A stretch of DNA of 64,000 nt from Stenotrophomonas maltophilia (GTDB taxonomy: Bacteria > Pseudomonadota > Gammaproteobacteria > Xanthomonadales > Xanthomonadaceae), in contig NZ_CP029773.1 in assembly GCF_003205835.1 (NCBI RefSeq), positions 1,396,501 to 1,460,500 of the forward strand, in the 5' to 3' direction. The position numbers and the translations under genes are program-made. The notes under the pieces were generated by a model. That model was not told the DNA's origin and did no database searches. It worked only from the letters and a program-made list of their open reading frames with translations. Below, piece after piece: positions 19,390 through 28,859 of the stretch; the stretch's first letter is position 1; every line of letters begins with the position of its first letter.

Positions 19390-20059
19390 TTGCCGGGTCC
19401 GGCGCGGTCAGATCGACCACGCGGCCGTCCTGCAGCCGGGCCTGGAAATGGCCACCGGCATAGCCGTCGGCATGGACGGGGAGGGCCCAGCGGCGTTCCC
19501 GGCCCGCCAGCAGGTAGCCGGCCAGTCCCGGCAGCAGCAGGGTGCGGCGTCCATCGCCGGCGACGAACGCAAGATCGTGCAGGCGGGCGTGTACGGTACC
19601 TGCGTTATGCAGTCGCAGAAGGGGCTGCGACGTGTCGGATTCGATTCCGGCATGCAGGTCCGGCCGCGCCAGGGGCGCCGCATGCCCCCGGAACAAGGGC
19701 AGCGAGTAGCGTGGCAGGTCCGGTCCGCTGGGGCTCAGGATCACCCGGTAGGCCTGCTCGACGGCAACGGGCGACGTCTCCCGAGGCAGCAGCCAGATGC
19801 GTTGACGGGTGCCGGGCGGGAGGTCGAGCCGGGCGGGGCTGGCCAGGATCTGGTCGCTGGGCCGCAGCTTTTCCGCATCGACCTGCTGTTCCCAGGCCAG
19901 GATCCGAACCTCGCCCTGCCAGCGGCCGGGCCCGGGGTTGTACAGCCACAGCTCGCCGTGCCCCCCTTCGGCGGGCAGCTGCAGGGTGGTGGGCACCAGG
20001 TCCAGCGCCGCAGCGGGCAGTGCCAGCAGCAGTGCCAGCAGGCTCAGCAGGATGCGCAT
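19361..20059 (-). CDS. Second pilus-assembly chaperone-like protein
   Basis: 232-residue secreted protein starting MRILLSLLALLLALPAAALD at 20059 (signal peptide cleaved near residue 18). The PapD-like N-terminal domain is recognisable: LVPTTLQLPAEGGHGELWLY, the ILASPARLDLPPGTRQRIWL segment equivalent to the chaperone F1-G1 region, and YRVILSPSG. Compared with the chaperone at 23929-24678 it is more divergent. Its start overlaps the stop of the mini-pilin gene by an ATGA, so the two are a translational pair. No second usher accompanies it. Confidence 0.8.
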   Translation of the reverse strand: MRILLSLLALLLALPAAALDLVPTTLQLPAEGGHGELWLYNPGPGRWQGEVRILAWEQQVDAEKLRPSDQILASPARLDLPPGTRQRIWLLPRETSPVAVEQAYRVILSPSGPDLPRYSLPLFRGHAAPLARPDLHAGIESDTSQPLLRLHNAGTVHARLHDLAFVAGDGRRTLLLPGLAGYLLAGRERRWALPVHADGYAGGHFQARLQDGRVVDLTAPDPAIAASAPSGL

Positions 20060-20304
20060 CAGTAGATGACGGTCACGGCAGGCGCCGCGTCGTCGCTGTC
20101 GGCCGGCGGCGCGAGGTCGTGGATCTGCTGCGGAAGCTCGGGCGTGTCGCTGCGCTGGTGCGGTGCCGTGCATCGGGTGTTGCCGCCATCGCCGCTGCAG
20201 CCCTCGACCACGGTCAGCCGGATCTGCAGGGAGGTGCTGCCGGGTTCGGCCCATGCCGGCGTGCTGGCGACCAGCATCGCCCCGATCAGAAGTGCGCGAA
20301 CCAC
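20059..20304 (-). CDS. Small secreted fimbrial-like protein (mini-pilin)
   Basis: I propose a GTG start at 20304 (81 residues, GGTGGATGG upstream); an ATG at 20277 would give 72. A signal peptide (VVRALLIGAMLVASTPAWA) is followed by STSLQIRLTVVEGCSGDGGN, which resembles the first beta-strand and first Cys of spore-coat-U pilins, and the protein ends AVTVIY like the VTITY and TATITY ends of its neighbours. The core between is only about 40 residues with a second Cys and Pro-rich sequence. Function unknown; context indicates pilus biogenesis. Confidence 0.65.
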   Translation of the reverse strand: MVRALLIGAMLVASTPAWAEPGSTSLQIRLTVVEGCSGDGGNTRCTAPHQRSDTPELPQQIHDLAPPADSDDAAPAVTVIY

Positions 20305-20362
20305 CTGCCATCCACCGTGCTGTAGGACCCGTTGCGCGGTATCGGCCGGATCGGCCGGATCT

Positions 20363-20502
20363 GTAGGGTCGACTGCCAGTCGACTGGTCCTGGCGCAGGA
20401 GTGATGCGCGCATCCACGCATGGCGTGGATCTACCGAAACCCACCCCGATGGGTGCCGACCATTCCAAACCCATCCCGGTGGATGCCGACCGTTGGTCGG
20501 CA
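20363..20502. repeat. Three REP/SMAG-type palindromes between adhesin and mini-pilin genes
   Basis: GTCGACT-GCC-AGTCGAC (20368-20384, preceded by GTAG at 20363), ATCCACGC-ATG-GCGTGGAT followed by CTAC (20412-20434), and TGCCGACC-GTT-GGTCGGCA (20484-20502). They fill the 204-base gap and may limit read-through from the pilus operon into the last two genes. Confidence 0.8.
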
Positions 20503-20508
20503 CACAGG

Positions 20509-21546
20509 TCAGTAAGTGATCGTCACCTGCACCAGATCATTGTAGGTACCCGCCGGGGGCTGGCCGGTGACGGGCGCTACCCGGCCATGGATGGTCAGCT
20601 GCTGCGCGCTGCCACTTCCGGTGCCGCCAACGGTATCGACGTTGAGGGTATTGCCCCAGCGCAGGCTGCGCGCGGCATCGCGGTACAGCTCATAGGGGAG
20701 GTAGTAGGTGCCGCTGCCAATGGTGGTGGCCATGCGCCGGGTGGTGGAGGCAGCAGGATTGTTCTGGCCGTTGTTGAGGCTGATCTGGTAGGCGGTGTTC
20801 TTCAGGCAGGTCAGCGTGAGCGTGGCGGTCCGGTCGATGTTGGCGGGAATGCCGCCGGTGACGTTGCCGAAGTCCATGTTGGTGGTGACGTAGCTGCCGC
20901 ATTGCGGCAACACATTGGCGGTGGCGGTGAAGCTGAAGGCTGCACTCGCGCTGTTTGTACCGGTGGCGCCGCCATTGCAGGTGGCGGGGATGGTGGCGGT
21001 GCCGAGCAGCACTTCGTTCCAGGCCCAGGTGAGCACTACGCTGGCGCCGCTGAAGGTGCTGCTGTACGCACCCGATGCCAGGACCTGGTTGGCCGGGATC
21101 TGTCCGAACAGCTGTACGGACTGCGCGCCGCTGCCGCCGGTCAGCAGCGGTACGTTGTAGCTCATGGTCAGCTCCTGTGCCGGTGGCGTGCCGTGCGGAA
21201 CCAGCCCGGTGACCTGGCCGAAGCTGGCATTGTTGTACAGCTGGAAATTCATGGTGTCGCTGGTGGAGGTGGCCATCGTCCGGAAGCTGGAACTGCTGCC
21301 GCCGCCGGTGCCGGCACCGATGCCCACGCAGACGCGTACACCGGTGGTGGCCAGCAGGCTCAATGCGGCGGTGGTGCAGGTCACCGTGATGTTCAGATTG
21401 GCCGTGCTCGGGCCGGGGGCATTGCTGTTGATGTTGCCGAATGGCAGGGTCGGATTGGCGACGGCGGCGCAGACAGCCGTGGCGCGGGCGGGCGCCGCCG
21501 CCAGCAGGCACGCCATCAGCAGCAGGGCGGACAGCAGGATCCTCAC
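20509..21546 (-). CDS. Spore coat U domain pilus tip adhesin (CsuE-like)
   Basis: 345-residue secreted protein with two SCPU domains (about 22-180 and 185-345), the arrangement of CsuE tip adhesins. The GTG start at 21546 overlaps the usher TGA (GTGA) and has GGAGGTG upstream; the signal peptide is VRILLSALLLMACLLAAAPA. The second domain contains YQISLNNGQNN, TRRMAT and YELYRDAARSLRWG, shared with the pilin at 24678-25214, and ends VQVTITY, the donor-strand-like C terminus. Last gene of the pilus core operon. Confidence 0.87.
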   Translation of the reverse strand: MRILLSALLLMACLLAAAPARATAVCAAVANPTLPFGNINSNAPGPSTANLNITVTCTTAALSLLATTGVRVCVGIGAGTGGGSSSSFRTMATSTSDTMNFQLYNNASFGQVTGLVPHGTPPAQELTMSYNVPLLTGGSGAQSVQLFGQIPANQVLASGAYSSTFSGASVVLTWAWNEVLLGTATIPATCNGGATGTNSASAAFSFTATANVLPQCGSYVTTNMDFGNVTGGIPANIDRTATLTLTCLKNTAYQISLNNGQNNPAASTTRRMATTIGSGTYYLPYELYRDAARSLRWGNTLNVDTVGGTGSGSAQQLTIHGRVAPVTGQPPAGTYNDLVQVTITY

Positions 21547-23975
21547 GGCGCCACCTCCGGAATGCACTGCAACGGTGCCGGCTTCGGTCGAGCGCCAGAT
21601 GCCACCACCCTGGGCATGTCCGGCACCTTGACCCGGCACTGGCCGCGGCTGGTAGTGATGTACAGCGTGCTGCCGGCGGCCACGTCCTCCAGGTACAGCA
21701 GGCCGTCATAGCCGACCGTCGCCTGGCGGCCATCGGGCAGCTGCACCTCGCTGCCAACCTCCAGCGGCTGTCCGTCCATTGCCAGCAGGGTCAGGCTGAG
21801 CGAGGGCCGCGAGCGCAGCTGGAACGTCACATGCGCACCTGCGCGCTGTCGTGGTGTCACCCAGTCCTCGATGCGGTCGGCACGCATGTCCTCGGGCAGG
21901 TCGAGGGTGTCGATCGAGACCCGGTTGCGCTGCCAGGACAGCAACGGACTGACCAGCAGCAGGCCGCGATCATCGGTGACGCCGATCAGGCGGTTCTCCA
22001 GCCGCACCGGCACGCCACCGACACCATTGGTGCTGATCACCGCGAACGCATCGGAGACCTCGCGGGTGGCGAAGGCATGCCCGCCCATCCAGACCAGGCT
22101 GCCACTGGCGCTGCCGTAGGCATAGTTGAGCCCGCCCTGGCGCGAGGCGCCGAACGAGTAACGGCCGACGTCATTGAGGATACCGACTTCGGCCAGCCCG
22201 CCATTGCCGTCCTCGCCATGGCGCACCTGCGCGCGCCAGCCGATGCCGCCTGCGCTGCCGTCACCGGGCACCGGCTGGGTCACGTCGGCCACCCAGCTCT
22301 GGCTGTCGCCGTTGCGCTGGCTGGACAGGCTGGCCTGGCGGTTGTTGCCGAGACTGGCGGTCACCGACAGGTAGATGCTGCGGTCGTCGCTGCGGTCCAG
22401 GTTCTGGTTCACCGACAGGTAGGCTGACCAGCGCTGGCTCCAGGTGCGCGACCAGAACAGGCTGGCATAGCGGTTGTCCTCGCCATCCGGGTAGCGCAGG
22501 CGCAGGTAGCTGGCGCTGAGCGTGCCCAGCCGAAGCAGATCCGCGCCGACCGTGGCCTGTTCGCTGATGCTGGGTGGCAGGTTGCCCTGCAATGCCCCGA
22601 GGTCACGGTAGTCGCCGTGGCTGCGCACGCTGCGCAGGTTGACGTTGAGGCGGCGGTTGTTCCAGCTGTAACCCAGCGCCCACTGGCCACCCTGCAGGCC
22701 CTGGTAGCTGCTGTGCGCATAGGCGGCGTTGAACACGCCGGCGCCACCCAGCAGCCACCAGCCGCCGATGCCGGCCTGGGCCAGGCCACCACCGCCTTCG
22801 GCATGAGCCTCGCCGGTGAACGTGTCACTGATGCCACCGCGCCAGCTGGCACTGGCCACGGTGCGGTCGTCGTAGGCGAAGGAGCGTTGGCCGAAGTCCT
22901 CACGCAGGTGGCCGATGCCGGCGGACCAGTCCGACAGGCCCTTGGCCAGCAGCTGCTGGGTGCCATAGAAGCTGAAATCCAGGGTCTGCATGCGGCCGAA
23001 CGCATCGGTCACCACCACCTGTGCGCTGCCGGTGCCGCTGATGCCCGGCTGTGCCGCCAACTGGAACGGGCCGACCGGGACCTGGCCGCTGTACTGGCGC
23101 AGACCATCGACGTACAGCTCGACCGTGGACGGCACCACCGCCTGGCCGAGGAAACTGGGCGTGGGGGTCAGTACACGATAGGGCTGCAGGCCGTAGTTAC
23201 GACCGATCTGCAGGCCACCCAGGCGTACCGGCCGGGTCCAGTCGACGAAGCCGCTGTAGAAATCGCCGACCTCCAGCGTCATCGCCTGGTCGGGGAAATC
23301 CAGGCTCCAGCGCGTATCCAGGCGCACGCTTTCACCGCGCCAGCGACGATCACCGGGCTGCTGGTAGCGACGGCTGATCGCGGTGTTCTCGAAGGTGCCG
23401 TTGCCGATGCCGAACAGGCGCAGCTCCGAGCTCAGGCTGAGGTTGCCGAGCGTGTCCACCCGGCTGCCGTAGATGTCGTAGTTGAGCAGCACGCCGGGTG
23501 AGGCGCTGCCGGCAGGTGCACGCGTCTGTGGGCGGCTGAGTACGGTGGTCGGCAGGGTCAGCTGGTCCAGCGGCACGTCCAGCGCCAGGGTCTGCATGTG
23601 TGCGTCATAGCGCACCACCGCGCCGCTGATCTGGTCCAGGTAGACCGGTGCATCGCCGCTGGCATTGAAGCCGAGCTGGCGCAGGACGTCGGGGCTGGCC
23701 TGCAGGCGGCCACGGTTTTCGACGAACGGCAGCAGGCCGCGCGGCGTGCTGTTGAGCGATACGTCCAGATACAGCGTCTGGCTGGCGGTCAGCGGGGTGG
23801 GGGGCGGCAGGATCGCATCGGCGGAGATTCCTGATACGTCGGCGGCTCCCGTGGCCGCGGCACCGGACACATCGGCGGCTTCGGTCGCCGCAGGAGCCAG
23901 GGCAGCCAGCAGCGCGCCCATCAACGCCTCAGCGAGCCGGTGGTGGCGATAGCGGGGTCTGTTCCGACTCGCCAT
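21543..23975 (-). CDS. Outer membrane usher (CsuD-like)
   Basis: 810-residue usher that threads chaperone-bound pilins across the outer membrane. The ATG at 23975 gives a basic N region and signal peptide but overlaps the chaperone gene by 47 bases. An ATG at 23921 with a GAGG just upstream would remove the overlap but give a poorer signal peptide. After a low-complexity stretch (AADVSG repeated) come the N-terminal domain (LYLDVSLNSTPRGLLPF), the 24-strand barrel with plug (VVPSTVELYVDGLRQYSGQV) and C-terminal domains with the Cys pair ending QCIPEVAP. Confidence 0.93.
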   Translation of the reverse strand: MASRNRPRYRHHRLAEALMGALLAALAPAATEAADVSGAAATGAADVSGISADAILPPPTPLTASQTLYLDVSLNSTPRGLLPFVENRGRLQASPDVLRQLGFNASGDAPVYLDQISGAVVRYDAHMQTLALDVPLDQLTLPTTVLSRPQTRAPAGSASPGVLLNYDIYGSRVDTLGNLSLSSELRLFGIGNGTFENTAISRRYQQPGDRRWRGESVRLDTRWSLDFPDQAMTLEVGDFYSGFVDWTRPVRLGGLQIGRNYGLQPYRVLTPTPSFLGQAVVPSTVELYVDGLRQYSGQVPVGPFQLAAQPGISGTGSAQVVVTDAFGRMQTLDFSFYGTQQLLAKGLSDWSAGIGHLREDFGQRSFAYDDRTVASASWRGGISDTFTGEAHAEGGGGLAQAGIGGWWLLGGAGVFNAAYAHSSYQGLQGGQWALGYSWNNRRLNVNLRSVRSHGDYRDLGALQGNLPPSISEQATVGADLLRLGTLSASYLRLRYPDGEDNRYASLFWSRTWSQRWSAYLSVNQNLDRSDDRSIYLSVTASLGNNRQASLSSQRNGDSQSWVADVTQPVPGDGSAGGIGWRAQVRHGEDGNGGLAEVGILNDVGRYSFGASRQGGLNYAYGSASGSLVWMGGHAFATREVSDAFAVISTNGVGGVPVRLENRLIGVTDDRGLLLVSPLLSWQRNRVSIDTLDLPEDMRADRIEDWVTPRQRAGAHVTFQLRSRPSLSLTLLAMDGQPLEVGSEVQLPDGRQATVGYDGLLYLEDVAAGSTLYITTSRGQCRVKVPDMPRVVASGARPKPAPLQCIPEVAP

Positions 23976-24678
23976 TGAGCTTGGCCGTGATCTGGTCGTT
24001 GTCGCGGTCGATCGCCATGCGCTCGATCGGCCAGCGCATCACCTGGCCGGGCAGCACATAGCCCAGCAGGCCGGGGTGCACGATGCGCGGGCGCTTGGCG
24101 CTACCGAGTGCGAGGTCGGCAATCTGTGCATAGCTGTTGCCCGAATTGGCCACCTCGACGCCGTTGCGGCCATCGCCCAGCGTCACCAGGCGCGCCTGCA
24201 GCTGCGGGGCGAGCTTGCCGGACGCGGGCTGCACGAATACCGGGATCGAGTAGCGCAGGACGAACTGCATGCCCTCGGCACGGGTGGCCAGGTCCGGCAC
24301 CTCGTCCACGATCAGGCGGTAGTACTGCTGTGCCGCCGGGGGCTCCCGGGTCGGGCGCATCACCCGCACCAGCTGCTGCTGGCCCGCCGCCAGCTCCTGC
24401 ATCGGCGGGGAGGCCATCAGTTCATCGGTGGGCAGCAGTTGCTCCTGGCCACCCTGCTGCACCCAGCGGAAGACGCGTACCTGCAGCTTCACCGGTGAGG
24501 TGCCGCTGTTGGTCAGCCACAGCTCGCCGGCACGCTGGCGGGCTTCCAGCTGCAGGCTGGTGGGGGCGACCTGCAGGCTGGTGGCGCCTGCCGTAGAGGT
24601 CGCCAGCAGGCACAGGGCGAGCAGCGCCACGCCGGTGGCGCGCCACGGGCGGGGTCCGGCCATGCGGGCGTGCTCCAT
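23929..24678 (-). CDS. Periplasmic pilus chaperone (CsuC-like)
   Basis: 249-residue PapD-like chaperone. The ATG at 24678 overlaps the pilin TGA (TGATG). A signal peptide ending STAGA is followed by TSLQVAPTSLQLEARQRAGE, LWLTNSGTSPVKLQVRVFRW and the G1-strand region QQQLVRVMRPTREPP; the C-terminal domain carries NSGNSYAQI. It stabilises pilin subunits for the usher encoded immediately downstream. Confidence 0.92.
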   Translation of the reverse strand: MEHARMAGPRPWRATGVALLALCLLATSTAGATSLQVAPTSLQLEARQRAGELWLTNSGTSPVKLQVRVFRWVQQGGQEQLLPTDELMASPPMQELAAGQQQLVRVMRPTREPPAAQQYYRLIVDEVPDLATRAEGMQFVLRYSIPVFVQPASGKLAPQLQARLVTLGDGRNGVEVANSGNSYAQIADLALGSAKRPRIVHPGLLGYVLPGQVMRWPIERMAIDRDNDQITAKLNGESEQTPLSPPPAR

Positions 24679-25214
24679 CAATAGGTGATCGTGGCGGTGA
24701 CCGTATCCAGGTAGTTACCGGTGGCCGGGTTGTTGGTGCTCAGGTTGAGGATCTGGCCGTAGACGATGTAAGGCACGGCCAGGCCGGTGCCGATGCCGGC
24801 CTGCGTGTTGGTGCCGGAGGTGGAACCCCAGACCAGGGTGTGCGCGGCATCCTGGTACAGCTGGTAGCCCACGAAGTTGTTGGCGGTCACCGCGGCGTTG
24901 GTGTTCTTCATCCGGCGGGTGGTGACGTCATTGGCAGTGCCTGCATTGGCACCCGCATTCAGTGAAATCGTGTACGGGGTCAGGGCCGAGCACTGCGCGG
25001 TGACCGTGCCCTGGCCCAGGGTGGGGGTCGCCGTGGTCGAGGCCGCAGTGCCGAAGTCGACGTTGGTTGCCGCAGCGGCGGTGATGGTGCAGGCCTTGGT
25101 GACCACCAGGGTGACGTTGAAGGTGGTGGTGTCGGCGGCCTGGGCCAGCGCTGGGCCAGCCATCAGCAGGGCCAACAGGCGCCACGCACGCAGGGAACGA
25201 AGCGGGAATCGCAT
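24678..25214 (-). CDS. Spore coat U domain major pilin (CsuA/B-like)
   Basis: 178 residues, start at 25214 with a GGGAGG Shine-Dalgarno. The signal peptide ends ALAQA; the mature protein starts ADTTTFNVTLVVTKACTITA and ends TVTATITY. The SCPU segments CSALTPYTISLNAGAN, TRRMKNTNAAVTANNFVGYQ and LYQDAAHTLVWG are present. First gene of a five- or six-gene archaic chaperone-usher (Csu-type) locus used for abiotic-surface attachment in other genera. Confidence 0.92.
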   Translation of the reverse strand: MRFPLRSLRAWRLLALLMAGPALAQAADTTTFNVTLVVTKACTITAAAATNVDFGTAASTTATPTLGQGTVTAQCSALTPYTISLNAGANAGTANDVTTRRMKNTNAAVTANNFVGYQLYQDAAHTLVWGSTSGTNTQAGIGTGLAVPYIVYGQILNLSTNNPATGNYLDTVTATITY

Positions 25215-25452
25215 GGACAACCTCCCTGACCCGAAGGTCCGTTGAACAAGGCGAAGGCGGCACGTTCGGCACCGCTTCGGCGACGGTAGCCTCAGCTTGT
25301 GCGGGTAAGTGTCTGTAATCCGTGATAAATAGGCGGGCGAAAGAGTGGAGGTCATCACGCTTTCACTTTCCTTGCCGGAACCGTGCATGGCCCGGATCGC
25401 CAGTTGGGTGGCGTTCGTTCAGATTGTGGCCGGATCGGCGATAATGGGGCCC

Positions 25453-26229
25453 ATGAGCGTGAATCTGAAAACCCCGCAGGAAATCGAGATGATGCGAATC
25501 GCCGGCCGCCTGGCCAGCGAAGTGCTCGACATCGTCACCCCCCACGTCAAGCCCGGTGTCACCACCGAGGAACTGGACCGCATCTGCCACGACCACATCG
25601 TGAACGTGCAGGGCGCCGTTCCGGCCAACGTCGGCTACCGCGGCTTCCCGAAGACCGTGTGCACCTCGGTCAACAACGTCATCTGCCATGGCATCCCCAG
25701 CGAAGGGAAGGTGCTCAAGGATGGCGACATCATCAATATCGACGTCACCGTCATCAAGGATGGCTGGCACGGCGACACCAGCCGCATGTACTTCGTCGGC
25801 ACGCCTTCGGTGATGGCCCGCCGCCTGGTGGAAACCACCTACGAAGCGATGTGGCGCGGCATCCGCGCGGTGCGTCCGGGCGCCACCCTGGGTGACATCG
25901 GCCATGCCATCCAGAGCTATGCCGAAGGCGAGCGTTTCAGCGTGGTGCGCGAGTACTGCGGCCACGGCATCGGCAAGGTCTACCACGATGAGCCGCAGGT
26001 GGTGCATTACGGCCGTCCGGGCCAGGGCCTGGTGCTGCAGCCGGGCATGACCTTCACCATCGAGCCGATGATCAACGAGGGCACCCGTTACAACAAGGTG
26101 CTGCCGGATGGCTGGACCGTGGTGACCAAGGACCGCAAGTTGTCGGCACAGTGGGAGCACATGATCGCGGTCACCGAAACCGGCGTTGACGTGCTGACGC
26201 TGTCGCCGGGCGAGTCACAGGTCTCCTGA
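25453..26229 (+). CDS. map: Type I methionine aminopeptidase
   Basis: Removes the initiator Met from nascent proteins. The start MSVNLKTPQEIEMMRIAGRL at 25453 gives 258 residues; upstream in-frame sequence is not homologous. All metal ligands are recognisable: INIDVTVIKDGWHGDTSRMY (two Asp), EYCGHGIGKVYHDEP (His), FTIEPMINEG and WEHMIAVTE (two Glu). A GATAAT hexamer ends only 7 bases before the ATG, so a very short or absent leader is possible. The gene is separated from glnD by two bases. Confidence 0.97.
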   Translation: MSVNLKTPQEIEMMRIAGRLASEVLDIVTPHVKPGVTTEELDRICHDHIVNVQGAVPANVGYRGFPKTVCTSVNNVICHGIPSEGKVLKDGDIINIDVTVIKDGWHGDTSRMYFVGTPSVMARRLVETTYEAMWRGIRAVRPGATLGDIGHAIQSYAEGERFSVVREYCGHGIGKVYHDEPQVVHYGRPGQGLVLQPGMTFTIEPMINEGTRYNKVLPDGWTVVTKDRKLSAQWEHMIAVTETGVDVLTLSPGESQVS

Positions 26230-26231
26230 CG

Positions 26232-28859
26232 ATGCTGCCGGCGGGTTCGCTGCTGGACACGCCGGCCGCGTCGCTCAACGACCCGGACTGGGCTGCTGCC
26301 GCGCGACAGGCGCTGCAGCAGGCCGACGCGCGGCTGTACCGCCGCTTCGACCAGGGCGACAACATCGAGCGCCTGCTGGCGCTGCGCGCGCGTGCCGCCG
26401 ACCATCTGATCCGCCTGGCCTGGCAGCGTTGCCTGCCGGCCGACAGTGGCCTTTCACTGTTCGCGGTGGGTGGGTACGGACGCGGTGAACTGTTCCCGCG
26501 TTCGGACATCGACCTGCTGGTGTTCGGTGATCCTGCCGCGCAGCTTGCCCACGAGGCGGAACTGGCGCGTTTGTTCGCGCTGCTGTGGGATTGCGGGCTT
26601 GCAGTGAGCCATGCCGTGCGTTCGGCGGCGCAGTGCCGCGAGGCGGCGGCTGACCAGACCGTGCTGACCGCGCTGATCGAGGCGCGCCCGATCCTCGCTG
26701 AAGAGGCCGCACGTCGCGCGTTGCGCGAGGCCATCGACGACCGCGAGCTGTGGCCGGCACGTGCGTTCTTCCTGGCCAAGCTGGAGGAGCTGCGCAACCG
26801 CCACCAGCGTTTCGGCGATACCGCCGACAACCTGGAGCCGGACCTGAAGGATGGCCCGGGCGGCCTGCGCGATCTCAATACGCTGGGCTGGATGGCGCTG
26901 CGCGCATTCGGCGTGCGTGACCTGGAGGCGCTGGTCGGGCTCGGCCATCTGGGCGCCGACGAAGCGGCAGCACTGAAGCGCGAACGTGCGGTGCTGGCGC
27001 GGCTGCGCTTCGGCCTGCACCTGGTGGCACGCCGTCCGGAAGAGCGCCTGCGTTTCGATTACCAGAAGACCCTGGCCGCGCGCCTGGGCTTCGAAGACGA
27101 TGCCGAGAATCTCGGCGTCGAGAAGATGATGCAGGGGTTTTACCGTGCTGCACTGGTGGTGCGCCGGATCAGCGACCGCCTGCTGCAGCGCTTCGAGGAA
27201 CAGTTCGATGGCGAGGCGCAGCCGGAGCCGCTGACCGTGGGTTTCTCCCTGCGCCGTGGTTACCTGGCTGCCAATGATGCGGACTGGCCGCGCGGCGACA
27301 TCGGCCAGGTGTTCGCGCTGTTCGCCAGCTGGGCCAACAATCCGCAGGTGCGCGGCCTGCATTCGTTGACCGCGCGCGCGCTGGCCGAATCATTGCCGTT
27401 GCTGCCCGCCTATGACCAGGCCGACAGCGATGCGCGTGAGAATTTCCTGTCCCTGCTGCGTGGCCAACGCCCGGTCGACACACTCTCGCGCATGGCGCGG
27501 CTGGGCGTGCTCGGGCAGTGGATTCCTGCCTTCGCCCAGGTCAGCGGGCGCATGCAGTTCGACCTGTTCCATGTCTATACCGTCGACCAGCACACGCTGA
27601 TGGTCCTGCGCAACATCGGCCAGTTCGCCAGCAGCCGTGCCGACGAGCGCTTTTCGATCGCGCATGAAGTGTGGCCGCGCCTGCGCAAGCCGGAGCTGCT
27701 GCTGCTGGCCGGCCTGTTCCATGACATCGCCAAGGGCCGTGGCGGCGACCACTCGGAACTGGGCGCGGTGGACGCGCGCGCGTTCTGCCAGGCGCATGCG
27801 CTGAGCACGTCCGACACCGAACTGGTGGCGTGGCTGGTCGAACAGCACCTGCGCATGTCGGTGACCGCGCAGAAGCAGGACATCGCCGACCCGGAGGTGA
27901 TCCATCGCTTTGCCACCCTGGTCGGCAGCCGCGACCGCCTGGACTACCTGTACCTGCTGACCTGCGCTGATATCGCCGGCACCAGTCCGAAGCTGTGGAA
28001 CGCGTGGAAGGACCGCCTGCTGGCCGATCTGTATTTCGCCACCCGGCGCGCGCTGCGCGAAGGGCTCGAGCATCCGGTACCGGCGGCCGAGCGCGTGGCC
28101 GAGGCGCGCGACAGCGTGCGCGCACTGGTGCGCGAACAGGGGTACGACGATGCCACCATCGACCGCCAGTTCGCGGTGATGCCCGACGAAGGCTTCATTC
28201 GCCTGCGTCCCGAGCAGCTGGCCTGGCAGACCGCCGCGCTGGTGCCGGTGAAGCAGGGCCACACACTGGTGAAGGTACGCCGGATCAGCGTCGACGACCC
28301 GGCGCTGGAGGTGTTCGTGCACTCCCCGGACCGTGATGGCCTGTTCGCAGCGATCGCCATGACCCTGGACCGCAAGGGCTATGGCATCCATCGCGCACGC
28401 GTGCTGGACGGCCCTGCCGACACCATCTTCGATACCTTCGAAGTGAACCCGGCCGACAGCTTTGCCGATGGCAGCAGCGCCAACCTTGAGGCGGCGCTGC
28501 GCGAAGCGCTCAGTGGCGACCTGACCCGCCTGCGGCCGTCGCGCCGGGTGGTGCCACGGCAGCTGCGCCATTTCCGTTTCGCCCCTCGCATCGAGTTCCG
28601 CGATGAACCCGGCGCGACCCGTTTTGCCCTGGTCGCTCCTGACCGCCCCGGCCTGCTGGCCGACGTGGCGTTCGTGCTGCGCAACCAGGGCCTGCGCGTG
28701 CATGATGCGCGCATTGCCACGTTCGGCGAACGCGCCGAAGACACCTTCGTGATCAGTGACGAACACGACCTCCCCCTGACTGAACCTGCCCGGCAGCAGT
28801 TGCATGACGCGATGCTGGCCTGCCTGGACCCTGATCGAAACGCCGGAGACCCCGCCTGA
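26232..28859 (+). CDS. glnD: Bifunctional [PII] uridylyltransferase / uridylyl-removing enzyme
   Basis: Glutamine sensor that uridylylates and deuridylylates PII. The protein has 875 residues. The nucleotidyltransferase motif [20 protein letters not shown] is at about 78-97; the HD hydrolase motif [18 protein letters not shown] is near 495; two ACT domains lie at about 695-770 ([20 protein letters not shown]) and 800-875 ([20 protein letters not shown]). map-glnD-dapD is also the order in E. coli and relatives. Its stop overlaps the dapD start by one base (TGATG). Confidence 0.97.
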   Translation: MLPAGSLLDTPAASLNDPDWAAAARQALQQADARLYRRFDQGDNIERLLALRARAADHLIRLAWQRCLPADSGLSLFAVGGYGRGELFPRSDIDLLVFGDPAAQLAHEAELARLFALLWDCGLAVSHAVRSAAQCREAAADQTVLTALIEARPILAEEAARRALREAIDDRELWPARAFFLAKLEELRNRHQRFGDTADNLEPDLKDGPGGLRDLNTLGWMALRAFGVRDLEALVGLGHLGADEAAALKRERAVLARLRFGLHLVARRPEERLRFDYQKTLAARLGFEDDAENLGVEKMMQGFYRAALVVRRISDRLLQRFEEQFDGEAQPEPLTVGFSLRRGYLAANDADWPRGDIGQVFALFASWANNPQVRGLHSLTARALAESLPLLPAYDQADSDARENFLSLLRGQRPVDTLSRMARLGVLGQWIPAFAQVSGRMQFDLFHVYTVDQHTLMVLRNIGQFASSRADERFSIAHEVWPRLRKPELLLLAGLFHDIAKGRGGDHSELGAVDARAFCQAHALSTSDTELVAWLVEQHLRMSVTAQKQDIADPEVIHRFATLVGSRDRLDYLYLLTCADIAGTSPKLWNAWKDRLLADLYFATRRALREGLEHPVPAAERVAEARDSVRALVREQGYDDATIDRQFAVMPDEGFIRLRPEQLAWQTAALVPVKQGHTLVKVRRISVDDPALEVFVHSPDRDGLFAAIAMTLDRKGYGIHRARVLDGPADTIFDTFEVNPADSFADGSSANLEAALREALSGDLTRLRPSRRVVPRQLRHFRFAPRIEFRDEPGATRFALVAPDRPGLLADVAFVLRNQGLRVHDARIATFGERAEDTFVISDEHDLPLTEPARQQLHDAMLACLDPDRNAGDPA

